DNA of 64,000 nt from contig NZ_LQNT01000009.1 of assembly GCF_001619585.1 (NCBI RefSeq), positions 682,001 to 746,000 on the forward strand, read 5' to 3'. This document shows, in pieces, positions 8,391 through 16,654 of this stretch; positions within the stretch are counted from its first letter, which is position 1; every line of letters begins with the position of its first letter. Below the pieces are notes generated by a model. That model was not told the DNA's origin and ran no database searches. It saw nothing but the letters and a program-made list of their open reading frames with translations. The stretch comes from Bhargavaea cecembensis. Its GTDB lineage: Bacteria; Bacillota; Bacilli; Bacillales_A; Planococcaceae. Made by a program: the position numbers and the translations under genes.

Positions 8391-10082
8391 GTGTTCGCAC
8401 AAGCAATTGGATCATTAATTAGGAGTCTTGCAGATGGGGTTATTATCTTTGACAGTAGCCATTCCCTGTTATGGCATGATCTTTCTGAGCGGATACTAGT
8501 CAATGATGAAGCAGAAGAAGTGATATTGGATTTACTTTCGAATAGATCTGTTGCTTTTACCGACGGTGAGGAGTTTCTGTGGGAATTAAATGAAAGAAAG
8601 ATTCTCGTTAGTATCAGAGAGTTGCCCGAACCCGAACCCTTGCTCCTTTTTTGCTTAAAATGTTGTCCTCTATCTTCAAAGGATGACAAATTGTACTGTC
8701 TGGAAAAGATTATTGAAACGATTGACGAAGGTGTAATGATGAGCAACGAAGAAGGACAAATCGTTCTATATAACGAAGCGCAAGAAAAAATGGAAGGCCT
8801 GCAGGCTAATGAAATATTAGGCAAACCATTATGGGAGGCATACAATTATAATCCCCAGTATTCCGAACACCGCCATGTATTCAATACTGGGAAGCCCATC
8901 TTTTCCCGCTATCGGGCCCATTCCAGAGTTGCGGGGGTGCCAAAATATGTGAGCTACTCCACCTTCCCAATTCAAAGGGACGGTAAGACAATTGGAGTTT
9001 TTTCAGTCAGTACAAACGAATCTAAGCTGAAGAATCAGTTATACGAAACCATTGAACTAAAGCGAAGTCTCACCCGACCAGAAGAAGAAAAGACTTTCGG
9101 GAAAAATGGCACCATATATACATTCTCAGACATTAAAGGACAGAGCACTTTGATCAAGGAGTTGCTCAAAGAGGCTCAGGCTGTTTCCGTCCACAACACG
9201 GATACTCTTATCGTAGGAGAAACAGGAACCGGCAAGGAACTTTTCGCGCAGAGCATGCACAATCACAGCTCCCGAAAAGACAAGCCATTTGTAGCAATCA
9301 ATTGCGCGGCAATTCCTGAAAACCTGCTTGAAAGCACTCTATTCGGTACAGTCAAAGGAGCATATACAGGTGCTACAGATCAGATTGGGCTATTCGAATA
9401 CGCACAAGCCGGGACATTGTTCCTGGATGAAATAAACTCGATGCCAATAGCCCTCCAAGCCAAACTGATGCGTGTCCTTCAGGAGCGGCTTGTCCGTAGG
9501 GTCGGCTCAAATGAAGTTACACCAGTCCGATGCACCGTAATCAGCGCTTCCAATGAAGATCCGGAGAAATTGATTAGAGAAGACAGAATGCGCCTCGACC
9601 TTTTCTATCGGATTGCAAATACAAGCCTTATCATTCCCCCTCTTCGGGATAGGCCAGATGATGTACTATACTTTATTGACCATTTTTTGGATTACTTCCA
9701 GGGAAGATTGGGAAAAGTGGTACCCCCTCTCTCTGCAACATTACGTGAGGCATTGCTTGCATATCAGTGGCCGGGAAATATTAGGGAATTGGAACATCTT
9801 ATTCAGAATATCGTCATACGAGTTTCGGAAGATACCAATGAAATCACAGCAGATCATCTGCCTTCCTATATCAAAGGAAAACTACAAGTAGGCGTGTTCC
9901 AAGAACTCGATCATTCTAGGAGACGACCTCTAAAAAAAATGTTGAATCAATCTAAAAAGCATTTAATTGAATCAACTTTGGATAAAACAGACTGGAATAT
10001 CTCGGCTGCCGCGAGGAAGCTAGGTATTACACGTCAGAGCTTGCAGTACCATATCAAAAAAAACGGGTTGTCTAGAACCTAA
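8391..10082 (+). CDS. RocR-like sigma-54-dependent transcriptional activator, probable hut regulator
   Basis: A 563-residue bacterial enhancer-binding protein. Domain order: a small N-terminal module (1-100), a PAS domain (about 105-215, starting at LEKIIETIDEGVMMSNEEGQ), an AAA+ domain (about 245-480) and a Fis-type helix-turn-helix (last 45 residues, WNISAAARKLGITRQSLQYH). Seen in the AAA+ part: Walker A GETGTGKE, the sigma-54 contact loop GAYTGA (GAFTGA variant), Walker B LFLDEIN and the WPGNIREL motif. The GTG at 8391 was chosen because AAGGGGGG sits at good spacing. The gene is divergent from the hut operon. By analogy with B. subtilis RocR, the PAS region probably senses a catabolite such as histidine, urocanate or imidazolonepropionate (inference). 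Confidence 0.93.
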   Translation: MFAQAIGSLIRSLADGVIIFDSSHSLLWHDLSERILVNDEAEEVILDLLSNRSVAFTDGEEFLWELNERKILVSIRELPEPEPLLLFCLKCCPLSSKDDKLYCLEKIIETIDEGVMMSNEEGQIVLYNEAQEKMEGLQANEILGKPLWEAYNYNPQYSEHRHVFNTGKPIFSRYRAHSRVAGVPKYVSYSTFPIQRDGKTIGVFSVSTNESKLKNQLYETIELKRSLTRPEEEKTFGKNGTIYTFSDIKGQSTLIKELLKEAQAVSVHNTDTLIVGETGTGKELFAQSMHNHSSRKDKPFVAINCAAIPENLLESTLFGTVKGAYTGATDQIGLFEYAQAGTLFLDEINSMPIALQAKLMRVLQERLVRRVGSNEVTPVRCTVISASNEDPEKLIREDRMRLDLFYRIANTSLIIPPLRDRPDDVLYFIDHFLDYFQGRLGKVVPPLSATLREALLAYQWPGNIRELEHLIQNIVIRVSEDTNEITADHLPSYIKGKLQVGVFQELDHSRRRPLKKMLNQSKKHLIESTLDKTDWNISAAARKLGITRQSLQYHIKKNGLSRT

Positions 10083-10098
10083 TAACCTGTAAAAAATA

Positions 10099-10145
10099 GA
10101 AAGACAGACGGAGGTAGAATCACATCTCCATCTGTCTTTCTTTTT
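10099..10145 (+). terminator. Rho-independent terminator of the activator gene
   Basis: A 15-nt stem (GAAAGACAGACGGAG against CTCCATCTGTCTTTC, one wobble) is followed by a run of T, 16 nt after the stop codon. Confidence 0.85.
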
Positions 10146-10211
10146 GCTTATCATTTTAGCAGTCAGATAACCCAGTCCTTATAAATGCATGAACTATACC
10201 TGCCCTCAGTA

Positions 10212-10249
10212 AATAAGGACCTCTCCCTAAAACAGGAAAGGTCCTTATT
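10212..10249 (-). terminator. Probable terminator of the mccAB operon
   Basis: A perfect 11-nt stem AATAAGGACCT/AGGTCCTTATT lies just downstream of the mccB stop. On the minus strand it runs into TTTAC; the T-tract is short, so this is moderately supported. Confidence 0.55.
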
Positions 10250-10256
10250 GTGCTAT

Positions 10257-11429
10257 TTACTTGTCTAATTCGGCATTAATCCCAGCGAAAATTAAATTCG
10301 AAGTAAGTGCCTGCTCAAGATCTTCAATCAGATCCAGCGGGTCTTCCAGGCCTACAGAGATCCTGACAAGCCCGTCCTCGATGCCAAGCTCATGGCGGCG
10401 CTTCTCCGGAATCGAAGCATGCGTCATCAGGGCCGGGATGGATATCAGGCTTTCGACCGCACCCAGGCTTTCTGCAAGGGTGAAGTAACGGACTTTTTCG
10501 AGCAGTGACAGCGCCTTTTCCTGGTTCTTGACCGTGAACGAGACCATGCCGCCGAATCCGCCTGCCTGCTTTTGATGCACATCATGTCCCGGATGGTCCG
10601 CCAGCCCCGGATAGTACACTTTCCCGACGGCCTCATGTTCTGTCAGGAAACGGACAACCTGAGCTGTGTTCTGTTCGATTTCCTCCATTCGGATGCCAAG
10701 CGTTTTGATACCCCGGATGAGCAGCCAGCTGTCATTGGGTGCCAGCACCCCGCCCGTGGAGTTTTGGACAAAGTGCAGCTCTTCGCCAAGCTGCTCGTCT
10801 TTCGCTACGACCAGTCCTGCTACGACATCGCTGTGTCCGCCGAGATACTTGGTCGCGCTGTGCAGGACGATGTCTGCGCCGTGCGAGATTGGATTTTGCC
10901 AATATGGTGTGCTGAACGTGTTATCGACGATCAGCTTCAGCCCATGTTCTTTCGCGATTCCGGATACTGTCTCCAGATCGGTGACTTTCAGAAGCGGGTT
11001 GGTCGGCGTTTCTACAAAGATCGCCCTCGTTTCAGGACGAATCTCCTTCCGGATCGCTTCCGGATTGCTTGTATCAACGAACGATACCCCGATTCCGAAC
11101 CGGCTGAAGATCTTGTCCATCACCCGGAATGTCCCGCCGTATACATCATCCGTCACAAGCAAGTGGTCCCCTGACTTAAACAGCTGGACTGTTGCCGTGA
11201 TGGCGGCCATTCCCGATGCGAAAGCAAACCCACGTGCGCCGCCCTCGAGGTCCGCGATCAGCTGTTCCAGTGCTTCCCTTGTCGGATTACCCGTTCTTGC
11301 GTATTCGTATTTAAAGTTGCCGACTCCGTCCTGCTTGAACGTGCTGGCCTGATAAATCGGGATCGAGACTGCTCCGGTATACGGGTCACGGCTAACTCCG
11401 CCATGAATTAACTGTGTTTTCTTCCTCAT
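10257..11429 (-). CDS. mccB: Cystathionine gamma-lyase / homocysteine gamma-lyase (MccB type)
   Basis: A PLP enzyme of the Cys/Met-metabolism family that splits cystathionine to cysteine, 2-oxobutyrate and ammonia, completing reverse transsulfuration. The 390 residues match the family. Seen: YEYARTGNPTREALE near 42-56, FASGMAAI (phosphate contact), VDNTFSTPYWQNP, and HSATKYLGGHSD near 190-201 with the PLP lysine. The ATG at 11429 is preceded by GAGGTGA and lies inside the 3' end of mccA (38-nt overlap), so the pair is translationally coupled. The order yrrT-mccA-mccB matches the B. subtilis operon controlled by CymR. MetC-like beta-lyase activity cannot be excluded from sequence. Confidence 0.9.
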   Translation of the reverse strand: MRKKTQLIHGGVSRDPYTGAVSIPIYQASTFKQDGVGNFKYEYARTGNPTREALEQLIADLEGGARGFAFASGMAAITATVQLFKSGDHLLVTDDVYGGTFRVMDKIFSRFGIGVSFVDTSNPEAIRKEIRPETRAIFVETPTNPLLKVTDLETVSGIAKEHGLKLIVDNTFSTPYWQNPISHGADIVLHSATKYLGGHSDVVAGLVVAKDEQLGEELHFVQNSTGGVLAPNDSWLLIRGIKTLGIRMEEIEQNTAQVVRFLTEHEAVGKVYYPGLADHPGHDVHQKQAGGFGGMVSFTVKNQEKALSLLEKVRYFTLAESLGAVESLISIPALMTHASIPEKRRHELGIEDGLVRISVGLEDPLDLIEDLEQALTSNLIFAGINAELDK

Positions 11430-12354
11430 GTTTAATCACCTCATCATAAATTCCGCTGCTGATATAGCGTTCGCTGCTGTCCGGGAAAATGGTGACGATA
11501 TTCGTTCCGGGGCGGGCTATGGCCGCCTCTTTCAGGCTGGCGGCAAGAGCTGCGCCGGATGAACTGCCGACGAGAAGGCCTTCGTTTCTTGCGGCTTCCC
11601 TCAGACGGGCAAAAGCCTCGTCGTCCGAGATCGTATGGATGGCGTCAAACAGCCGTCTGTCGATGAACGGCGGAAGGAAATCCATCCCAATCCCTTCCGT
11701 CTTATGTGAATGCGACGGCCCCCCATTCAGAATGGAGCCTTCCGGTTCGACGATGACACATTTAACATCTTTCAGGCGGTCTTTCAGATACCGTGACGTG
11801 CCGGTGAACGTACCGCCGGATCCGGCACCCGCGACAAAAACATCGATTTTTCCGTCCAGGTCTTCCACCAGTTCCGGTCCGAGACTTTCGTAATACGTCT
11901 CAGGATTGGAGGCGTTTTGGAATTGTCCCGGACAATAGGATCCGGGAATTTCCCTCAGCAGTTCTTCGGTCTTGGCAATGGCTCCCTCCATCCCGAGCTC
12001 GGTGGGGGTATTGACCACTTCCGCCCCGAGTGCACGCATCAGCGTCTGCTTTTCCAGGCTGAACTTCTCGGGCACGACGAAGATGGCACGGACACCATAC
12101 CGGATTGCGGCAATCGCGAGACCGATTCCGGTGTTTCCCGCGGTCGGTTCAATGACCGTTCCGCCCTTTTCCAGCTTTCCATCCCTGAAGGCCTGATGGA
12201 GCAGGAACTGTCCGAGGCGATCTTTGACGCTGCCGCCAGGATTCATGAATTCAAGCTTGGCAAACAGTCTCACCCCCTCCGGCAACGGGAACGAATTGAT
12301 TTCTACCAGCGGGGTGTTCCCGATCAGATCATGAACATTTTTTGCAACGTTCAT
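11392..12354 (-). CDS. mccA: Cystathionine beta-synthase / O-acetylserine-dependent synthase (MccA type)
   Basis: A fold-type II PLP enzyme that condenses homocysteine with O-acetylserine to form cystathionine. The 320 residues give a bare catalytic domain without CBS or regulatory extensions. Seen: the PLP lysine in NPGGSVKDRLG near 38-48, the substrate loop EPTAGNTGIGLAIA near 69-82, and the phosphate-binding GAGSGGTFTGTSRY. It lies 47 nt downstream of the methyltransferase gene and overlaps mccB. Family members also act as cysteine synthases, so the assignment relies on operon context. Confidence 0.88.
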   Translation of the reverse strand: MNVAKNVHDLIGNTPLVEINSFPLPEGVRLFAKLEFMNPGGSVKDRLGQFLLHQAFRDGKLEKGGTVIEPTAGNTGIGLAIAAIRYGVRAIFVVPEKFSLEKQTLMRALGAEVVNTPTELGMEGAIAKTEELLREIPGSYCPGQFQNASNPETYYESLGPELVEDLDGKIDVFVAGAGSGGTFTGTSRYLKDRLKDVKCVIVEPEGSILNGGPSHSHKTEGIGMDFLPPFIDRRLFDAIHTISDDEAFARLREAARNEGLLVGSSSGAALAASLKEAAIARPGTNIVTIFPDSSERYISSGIYDEVIKHEEENTVNSWRS

Positions 12355-12401
12355 TGGAATCCTCCTTTCTCCAATGGCTCCTGCACATTATTTCGGACCC
12401 T

Positions 12402-13043
12402 TTAGCCCTTCTTTACCGCCTCAATCAGCCAGACAAAGTCATTTTTCCTGGTGAATTCAGCCTCAAAGCCAATTTCCTCGAAGAATTCCGTCAGGACCGG
12501 AATGGTCGTGTAGTATTCGGTCTTCAGGTCTTCGGCCAGGCGGTCGTAGTTCTTCTCCAGAGCATCTTGTATCATCTTTTCTTTAGCCTCTTTATTGGCA
12601 AATACCGTATCTGCAAACACAATCTTCCCCTGCGGACTCAGCAGTCCGTGATAGCGGGAGATTGCAACTTTCTTGTCCTCATCGGTCAGGTGATGGAATG
12701 CATAAGTGCTTACGATCGTATCGGGCGACCGTTCGGGAACCGGGAATTCAAGGAAGTCTCCATGGAAGAGTGTCAGTCCGGGCAGCTTCTTCGCTGCGAT
12801 TTTCCGCATCTCCCCCGACGGCTCATAGCCGATCAGTTCCTTGCCCTGCCGGAGAATACGTTCCGTCAGATTGCCGGTCCCCACCCCGAATTCCAGGATC
12901 AGACCCTCTGCTTTATCCGCTACTGACTGCAGGATCTCTTCATAGTGGGCAAACACCTCCCGGTACTCCGGATCGGTGCCCGCCACTGTATCGTCATAGG
13001 TCTTGGACCAGTCATCAAACAGTTTGGTGAATTCGGATGCCAT
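12402..13043 (-). CDS. yrrT: Class I SAM-dependent methyltransferase, YrrT type
   Basis: A 213-residue Rossmann methyltransferase. Seen: motif I LILEFGVGTGNLTERI, the acidic end of beta-2 (GYEPSG), and DTIVSTYAFHHLTDE in the region of motifs II-III. The orthologous B. subtilis gene begins the yrrT-mtnN-mccA-mccB operon; its methyl acceptor is unknown to me. The start at 13043 was chosen because GGAGG lies seven nt upstream; a TTG two codons earlier is too close. A plausible promoter on the minus strand is TTGCTA-N17-TAAATT just upstream. No mtnN gene lies between it and mccA. Confidence 0.88.
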   Translation of the reverse strand: MASEFTKLFDDWSKTYDDTVAGTDPEYREVFAHYEEILQSVADKAEGLILEFGVGTGNLTERILRQGKELIGYEPSGEMRKIAAKKLPGLTLFHGDFLEFPVPERSPDTIVSTYAFHHLTDEDKKVAISRYHGLLSPQGKIVFADTVFANKEAKEKMIQDALEKNYDRLAEDLKTEYYTTIPVLTEFFEEIGFEAEFTRKNDFVWLIEAVKKG

Positions 13044-13218
13044 CCCCAAACCTCCTTTTCTGATTGTTTTACTCAGAATTATTGTATGGCAACAATTTAA
13101 CCTTTGTTCCTGAAAATAGCAAGAGGTTGGAAAGATTTATTTGTTTGGACAATATCATCAGAGATGAAATTAATAGTCTGAATCGTGTATATTATTCGAT
13201 AAAAGGAGGCTGTTCCAA

Positions 13219-14001
13219 ATGACCAACGGCGGTACAACCATTGAAATTGCCGATCTGCTGCAGGAAGCCAGGGAACGCCAAGTACAGATTCCGTTTATCC
13301 GCCATGACCATGCCATCGACGAGGCTGCCGCCTATGCGGTGCAGGATGAACTCATCAGGCGGGCGGTGAACGCCGGTGAATGTTTTGCCGGCTACAAAGT
13401 GAGCATGACCAGTGCCGAAACCCAGGCAATTGCGGGCACGGATGAGCCGGCATATGGCACACTTCTCACTTCCCATCTGAAAAACTCCGGAACAGCGATT
13501 CCGCTGTCTACACTGTTCTCCCCGCTGATTGAGCCGGAAATCCTGTTCATCCTGGATGATGACCTATCACCCCGTGCGGATGCGGAGGAGATTCTCTCCA
13601 ATAGCCGTATTGCGGCCGGCATCGAGATACCCGATGCCCGCTACAGGGACTGGTTTCCGAATTTCTCGCTGACCGACCTGATTTCGGACAACACTGCAAC
13701 CGGCCTGGTTGTAACATCAGCCCCCGTCAAAGCCCCATCCTCGGATGAACTTGACAGGATTGAAATGGAACTTTTCCTGGACGGCCGGAAAGTCGGCATG
13801 GGCCTTTCCTCAGCTGTTCTCGGCAACCCGTTGAACGCCGTTGAATGGCTGTCCGATAAGCTCGCTCGCCGGAACCGGATTCTGAAGAAAGGCATGACGA
13901 TTTCCTCCGGAACCTTTATTTCTCCGCTAGCTGCAAAGGAAGGACTTTGGGAAGCCCGTTTCATGGGCATCGGCAGTGTGAACGTGACATTGACCAAATG
14001 A
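13219..14001 (+). CDS. 2-keto-4-pentenoate hydratase / oxaloacetate decarboxylase-type protein
   Basis: A 260-residue member of the fumarylacetoacetate hydrolase superfamily, closest in layout to MhpD-like 2-hydroxypenta-2,4-dienoate hydratases. Seen: GYKVSMTS near 58-65, the metal-binding EPEILFIL near 103-110, AAGIEIPDAR with a further acidic ligand, and FISPLAAKEG near the C-terminus. Such enzymes hydrate dienoates from aromatic meta-cleavage or decarboxylate 2-oxo acids. No other meta-pathway gene is adjacent, so the substrate is undetermined. GGAGG precedes the ATG, and a terminator follows. It is divergent from yrrT and appears monocistronic. Confidence 0.8.
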   Translation: MTNGGTTIEIADLLQEARERQVQIPFIRHDHAIDEAAAYAVQDELIRRAVNAGECFAGYKVSMTSAETQAIAGTDEPAYGTLLTSHLKNSGTAIPLSTLFSPLIEPEILFILDDDLSPRADAEEILSNSRIAAGIEIPDARYRDWFPNFSLTDLISDNTATGLVVTSAPVKAPSSDELDRIEMELFLDGRKVGMGLSSAVLGNPLNAVEWLSDKLARRNRILKKGMTISSGTFISPLAAKEGLWEARFMGIGSVNVTLTK

Positions 14002-14042
14002 AGGATCGAAGTGTGGAGGGAGAATTCGGGAACCGGAGCACA

Positions 14043-14074
14043 AAAAGCGGAGGCCGTTATTGGCCTCCGCTTTT
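14043..14074. terminator. Bidirectional terminator
   Basis: A perfect 13-nt inverted repeat AAAAGCGGAGGCC/GGCCTCCGCTTTT between the converging hydratase and lipoprotein genes, with A and T tracts on both sides. Confidence 0.88.
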
Positions 14075-14109
14075 GATAGATTTACGATTGGGAGTCTGGA
14101 TGAGGCAAC

Positions 14110-14553
14110 TCAGATCTTTGTCTCTCCGATCAGCCCTTCATCAGTGGAAATGATTTTTAGGAGTCCTTTGTTCTTGATCAGTACGGTTTTGTAGGCCGGC
14201 TGATCCCCGTCCATGAAGAGCAGCACCCGGTTCCCGGAATTGTCATTGGCGACCCGGACTTCATAATCATTCGGGATGAAGTGCTTCTTCGTATGCTCCA
14301 GTTCCTCATAGCCCGACGGATCGCTGACCGGTTGGGCATGCTCAACTTCCTGGGCATAGATTTTGTGTTTTCCCGGAACTTTGTCCTGATTCTCCGTGTT
14401 CTCCGTGCTGTCATCTGTTAGGCTCCTGACTTCGCCGTCTGCCGCCTTCTCTTCTGTGTAGTCCTGTACCGCAGCCTCTTCCGGGTTCTCCTGCCCGGTG
14501 CATCCCGAGAGCAACAAAGCCGCAGCACCGATGAGGAACAGATTCTTCTTCAT
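14110..14553 (-). CDS. Small acidic lipoprotein of unknown function
   Basis: A 147-residue protein with a lipoprotein signal: MKKNLFLIGAAALLLSGC, where the lipobox LLSGC gives the lipidated Cys at residue 18. A low-complexity acidic stretch (about 19-60) is followed by a compact C-terminal region with KKHFIPNDYEVRVANDN and a beta-rich tail. I do not recognise a named domain. The ATG at 14553 gives a proper signal peptide; a GTG seven codons upstream would place extra residues before it. It is divergent from hisC. Confidence 0.75.
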   Translation of the reverse strand: MKKNLFLIGAAALLLSGCTGQENPEEAAVQDYTEEKAADGEVRSLTDDSTENTENQDKVPGKHKIYAQEVEHAQPVSDPSGYEELEHTKKHFIPNDYEVRVANDNSGNRVLLFMDGDQPAYKTVLIKNKGLLKIISTDEGLIGETKI

Positions 14554-14603
14554 CTTCAGGCATCCCCCTTTCACTAACTTATTTCCTTTACCCGGTTATG
14601 CCG

Positions 14604-14631
14604 TTGACAACACCATCAGTATCCGTTAACT
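14604..14631 (+). promoter_or_regulatory. Promoter of hisC
   Basis: TTGACA at 14604-14609 and TTAACT at 14626-14631 are 16 nt apart. The -10 overlaps the operator-like motif that starts at 14630. Confidence 0.65.
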
Positions 14632-14656
14632 TTATCGTAGTAAATCACTAAAGTGA
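14630..14656 (+). promoter_or_regulatory. Operator-like motif shared with hisZ (hisC copy)
   Basis: It begins CTTTATCGTAGTAAAT and ends with AAGTGA, and matches the motif at 16614-16640 in about 20 of the first 26 positions with identical spacing. The location over the -10 region suits a repressor. A histidine-responsive regulator is inferred, not shown. Confidence 0.5.
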
Positions 14657-14671
14657 CAGGGAGCGATCGGT

Positions 14672-15733
14672 ATGAGCAGATTCTGGAGTGAAATGGCTCG
14701 ACGGACGGAACCTTATGTTCCCGGCGAGCAGTTGAACCGGATGGAAATCATTAAGCTGAATACAAATGAAAACCCCTACCCGCCGGCGCCGGGTGTCACG
14801 GAAGCAATCCGGGATGCGGCGGAGAACCTTCGCCTTTATCCGTCCCCCACTGCCGATTCTTTGAGGGAGGCTATCGCCGAAACAGAAAATTTAGTTCCGG
14901 ACCAGGTCTTTGCGGCAAACGGTTCCGACGAAGTCCTGGCGTTTTCCTTTATGGCCTTTTTCAATCCCGGAAAAGTGATCCGCTTCCCCGACGTGTCCTA
15001 CAGTTTCTACCCGGTCTATTCAAATCTGTTCGGCGTGCCGTTTGAAGAAGTGCCTCTCCGCGCGGATTTCACTTTGGATACGGAAGCTTTCTCGGAAGCC
15101 GAAGGCGGTGTTATCCTGCCGAACCCGAATGCCCCTACAGGCATTTACGAACCGCTTGACGGCATCCGCAGTATACTCGAAGGAAATCCCGACCGCGTCG
15201 TGATCATCGATGAAGCGTATATCGATTTTGCAGGCCCGTCGGCAGCCAAGCTGATCAGCGAATTCGATAATCTCCTCGTTATCAGGACGACCTCCAAATC
15301 ACGGTCGCTCGCCGGCCTTCGTGTCGGCTACGCGCTCGGTCAGCCGGAACTGATCGAGGGGCTCGTCCGGATCAAGGACTCTTTTAATTCCTACACGACC
15401 GACCGGCTTGCACAAGCAGGCGCGGAAGCGGCTTTCAGGAATGTAGACTACTTTGAAGAGACAACCGGGAAAATCATCGCTGCGCGAGACCGCTCCGCGA
15501 CGCACCTCGCAGAGCTTGGATTCACCGTTCTTCCTTCATCGGCGAACTTTCTTTTCTGCACACATCCGGAAGCGGACGCCGAACGGCTGTATACCGAGCT
15601 TAAGTCCCGCAACATTCTCGTCCGCCACTTCGGCAAGCCGAGGATCAAGGACTATCTCCGGATTACCGTCGGGACCGAAGAACAGATGGCCAAGCTGTTC
15701 GGGGCGCTGGAAGACATTCTGAATCAGAATTGA
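14672..15733 (+). CDS. hisC: Histidinol-phosphate aminotransferase
   Basis: HisC transfers an amino group from glutamate to imidazole-acetol phosphate, giving histidinol phosphate. It is a fold-type I PLP enzyme of 353 residues. Seen: KLNTNENPYPP near 29-39 (substrate region), AANGSDEVL, NPNAPTGIY, the PLP-contacting VIIDEAYIDF, and the Schiff-base lysine in RTTSKSRSLAGLRVGYALG. It stands alone with its own promoter, separate from hisZGDBHAFIE but on the same strand and 0.9 kb upstream. In Bacillales this enzyme can also serve tyrosine/phenylalanine synthesis, which may explain the separate transcription (inference). Confidence 0.93.
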   Translation: MSRFWSEMARRTEPYVPGEQLNRMEIIKLNTNENPYPPAPGVTEAIRDAAENLRLYPSPTADSLREAIAETENLVPDQVFAANGSDEVLAFSFMAFFNPGKVIRFPDVSYSFYPVYSNLFGVPFEEVPLRADFTLDTEAFSEAEGGVILPNPNAPTGIYEPLDGIRSILEGNPDRVVIIDEAYIDFAGPSAAKLISEFDNLLVIRTTSKSRSLAGLRVGYALGQPELIEGLVRIKDSFNSYTTDRLAQAGAEAAFRNVDYFEETTGKIIAARDRSATHLAELGFTVLPSSANFLFCTHPEADAERLYTELKSRNILVRHFGKPRIKDYLRITVGTEEQMAKLFGALEDILNQN

Positions 15734-15734
15734 C

Positions 15735-15768
15735 AAAAACGGCAAGGCCAGCTGGCCTTGCCGTTTTT
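15735..15768. terminator. Bidirectional terminator between hisC and hisJ
   Basis: A perfect 16-nt inverted repeat AAAAACGGCAAGGCCA / TGGCCTTGCCGTTTTT serves the two converging genes. Confidence 0.92.
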
Positions 15769-15773
15769 CCATG

Positions 15774-16556
15774 TCATTCTGGTATAAATCCGCTGCCTAC
15801 ATCCTCCGGCGAATGGGCATCCGAGCCGGTCTGCAGCTTGAGCCCGAGCCGCTGCGCCTCCTCCACCATCCACGGTTCCGGATACGTCTCCCGGTATTCC
15901 GGCTTCCGGATACCGGCATGGTTAAAGTCGAGCACGTATCCGCTTTGTGCCGCCTTTTCCAGGATTGACGCCCAGTTGACCGGATCTGTCTCCGGCCGGA
16001 TACGCCTCCTGAATTTGTGGATCAGATTGATGTGGCCGAGCACCGGCGGGTTCACCTCGCCAAACGGCTTTTCCGCAGCCTTCTCCATGGCCATGCCGTA
16101 GGCTTTGTACAGCTGATCCACACCGACTTCCCTTGCCTTTTCCTCGAAAGAATCAGCACTGTAATCGAGACAGAACCAGCTTCCTCCGGCCTTCACAAAA
16201 TGCACGCTCAGGATGGAATGGGCGGCTGCCTCCCTGTGTTCCTCGAGAAAACGCCGTGTATCGTTTTCGAACCCTTCTATATAATCCACTTCAAATCCGC
16301 AGCGCACGTCCACCCGGCCGGCATACTTCTCCCGCAGCCTGGCGCCTTCATCCAGATAGGCCCTGACGTCTTCCCGCCTCATCGCACTGTCTTTTTCAGG
16401 CACCGGGTCTGTAAATCCCTCCGGCAGCGGCGCATGCTCTGTGAAGACAAGAGTGTTAATTCCCTTCCTCTCCGCTTCTTTTACATATTCCTCCATCGCC
16501 GCTCCCGTACCATGCGGGCAGTAAGGCGTATGGACATGTCCGTCGATGATTGTCAT
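15774..16556 (-). CDS. hisJ: Histidinol-phosphatase, PHP family
   Basis: HisJ dephosphorylates histidinol phosphate to histidinol. In this lineage the activity belongs to a PHP-domain enzyme rather than the HAD domain of proteobacterial HisB, and the hisB here is indeed monofunctional. About 260 residues. Seen: DGHVHTPYCPHG near 5-16, FTEHAP, CGFEVDY (metal Glu), HSILSVHF, GHINLIHKF and the C-terminal GSDAHSPEDVG, which together supply the trinuclear metal site. The ATG at 16556 has GGGGG at proper spacing; an ATG at 16562 lies too close. It is divergent from hisZ and converges on hisC. Confidence 0.92.
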   Translation of the reverse strand: MTIIDGHVHTPYCPHGTGAAMEEYVKEAERKGINTLVFTEHAPLPEGFTDPVPEKDSAMRREDVRAYLDEGARLREKYAGRVDVRCGFEVDYIEGFENDTRRFLEEHREAAAHSILSVHFVKAGGSWFCLDYSADSFEEKAREVGVDQLYKAYGMAMEKAAEKPFGEVNPPVLGHINLIHKFRRRIRPETDPVNWASILEKAAQSGYVLDFNHAGIRKPEYRETYPEPWMVEEAQRLGLKLQTGSDAHSPEDVGSGFIPE

Positions 16557-16569
16557 GCTCATCCCCCTA

Positions 16570-16598
16570 TTGCAATTCTGAATTCTCTATGCTATTAT
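16570..16598 (+). promoter_or_regulatory. Promoter of the hisZGDBHAF-IE operon
   Basis: TTGCAA at 16570-16575 and TATTAT at 16593-16598 are separated by 17 nt. The predicted start of transcription falls just before the 16-bp palindrome at 16614. Confidence 0.6.
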
Positions 16599-16613
16599 TT
16601 CATCTATCTACTA

Positions 16614-16640
16614 CTTTATCATGATAAAGCATTGAAGTGA
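16614..16640 (+). promoter_or_regulatory. Operator-like palindrome of the his operon (hisZ copy)
   Basis: CTTTATCATGATAAAG at 16614-16629 is a perfect 16-bp palindrome, followed by CATTGAAGTGA. It aligns with the hisC upstream motif at 14630-14656, including the AAGTGA 21 nt after the first base. It lies in the early transcribed region between promoter and ribosome site. Confidence 0.55.
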
Positions 16641-16654
16641 AGAGGTGTTCAGGA

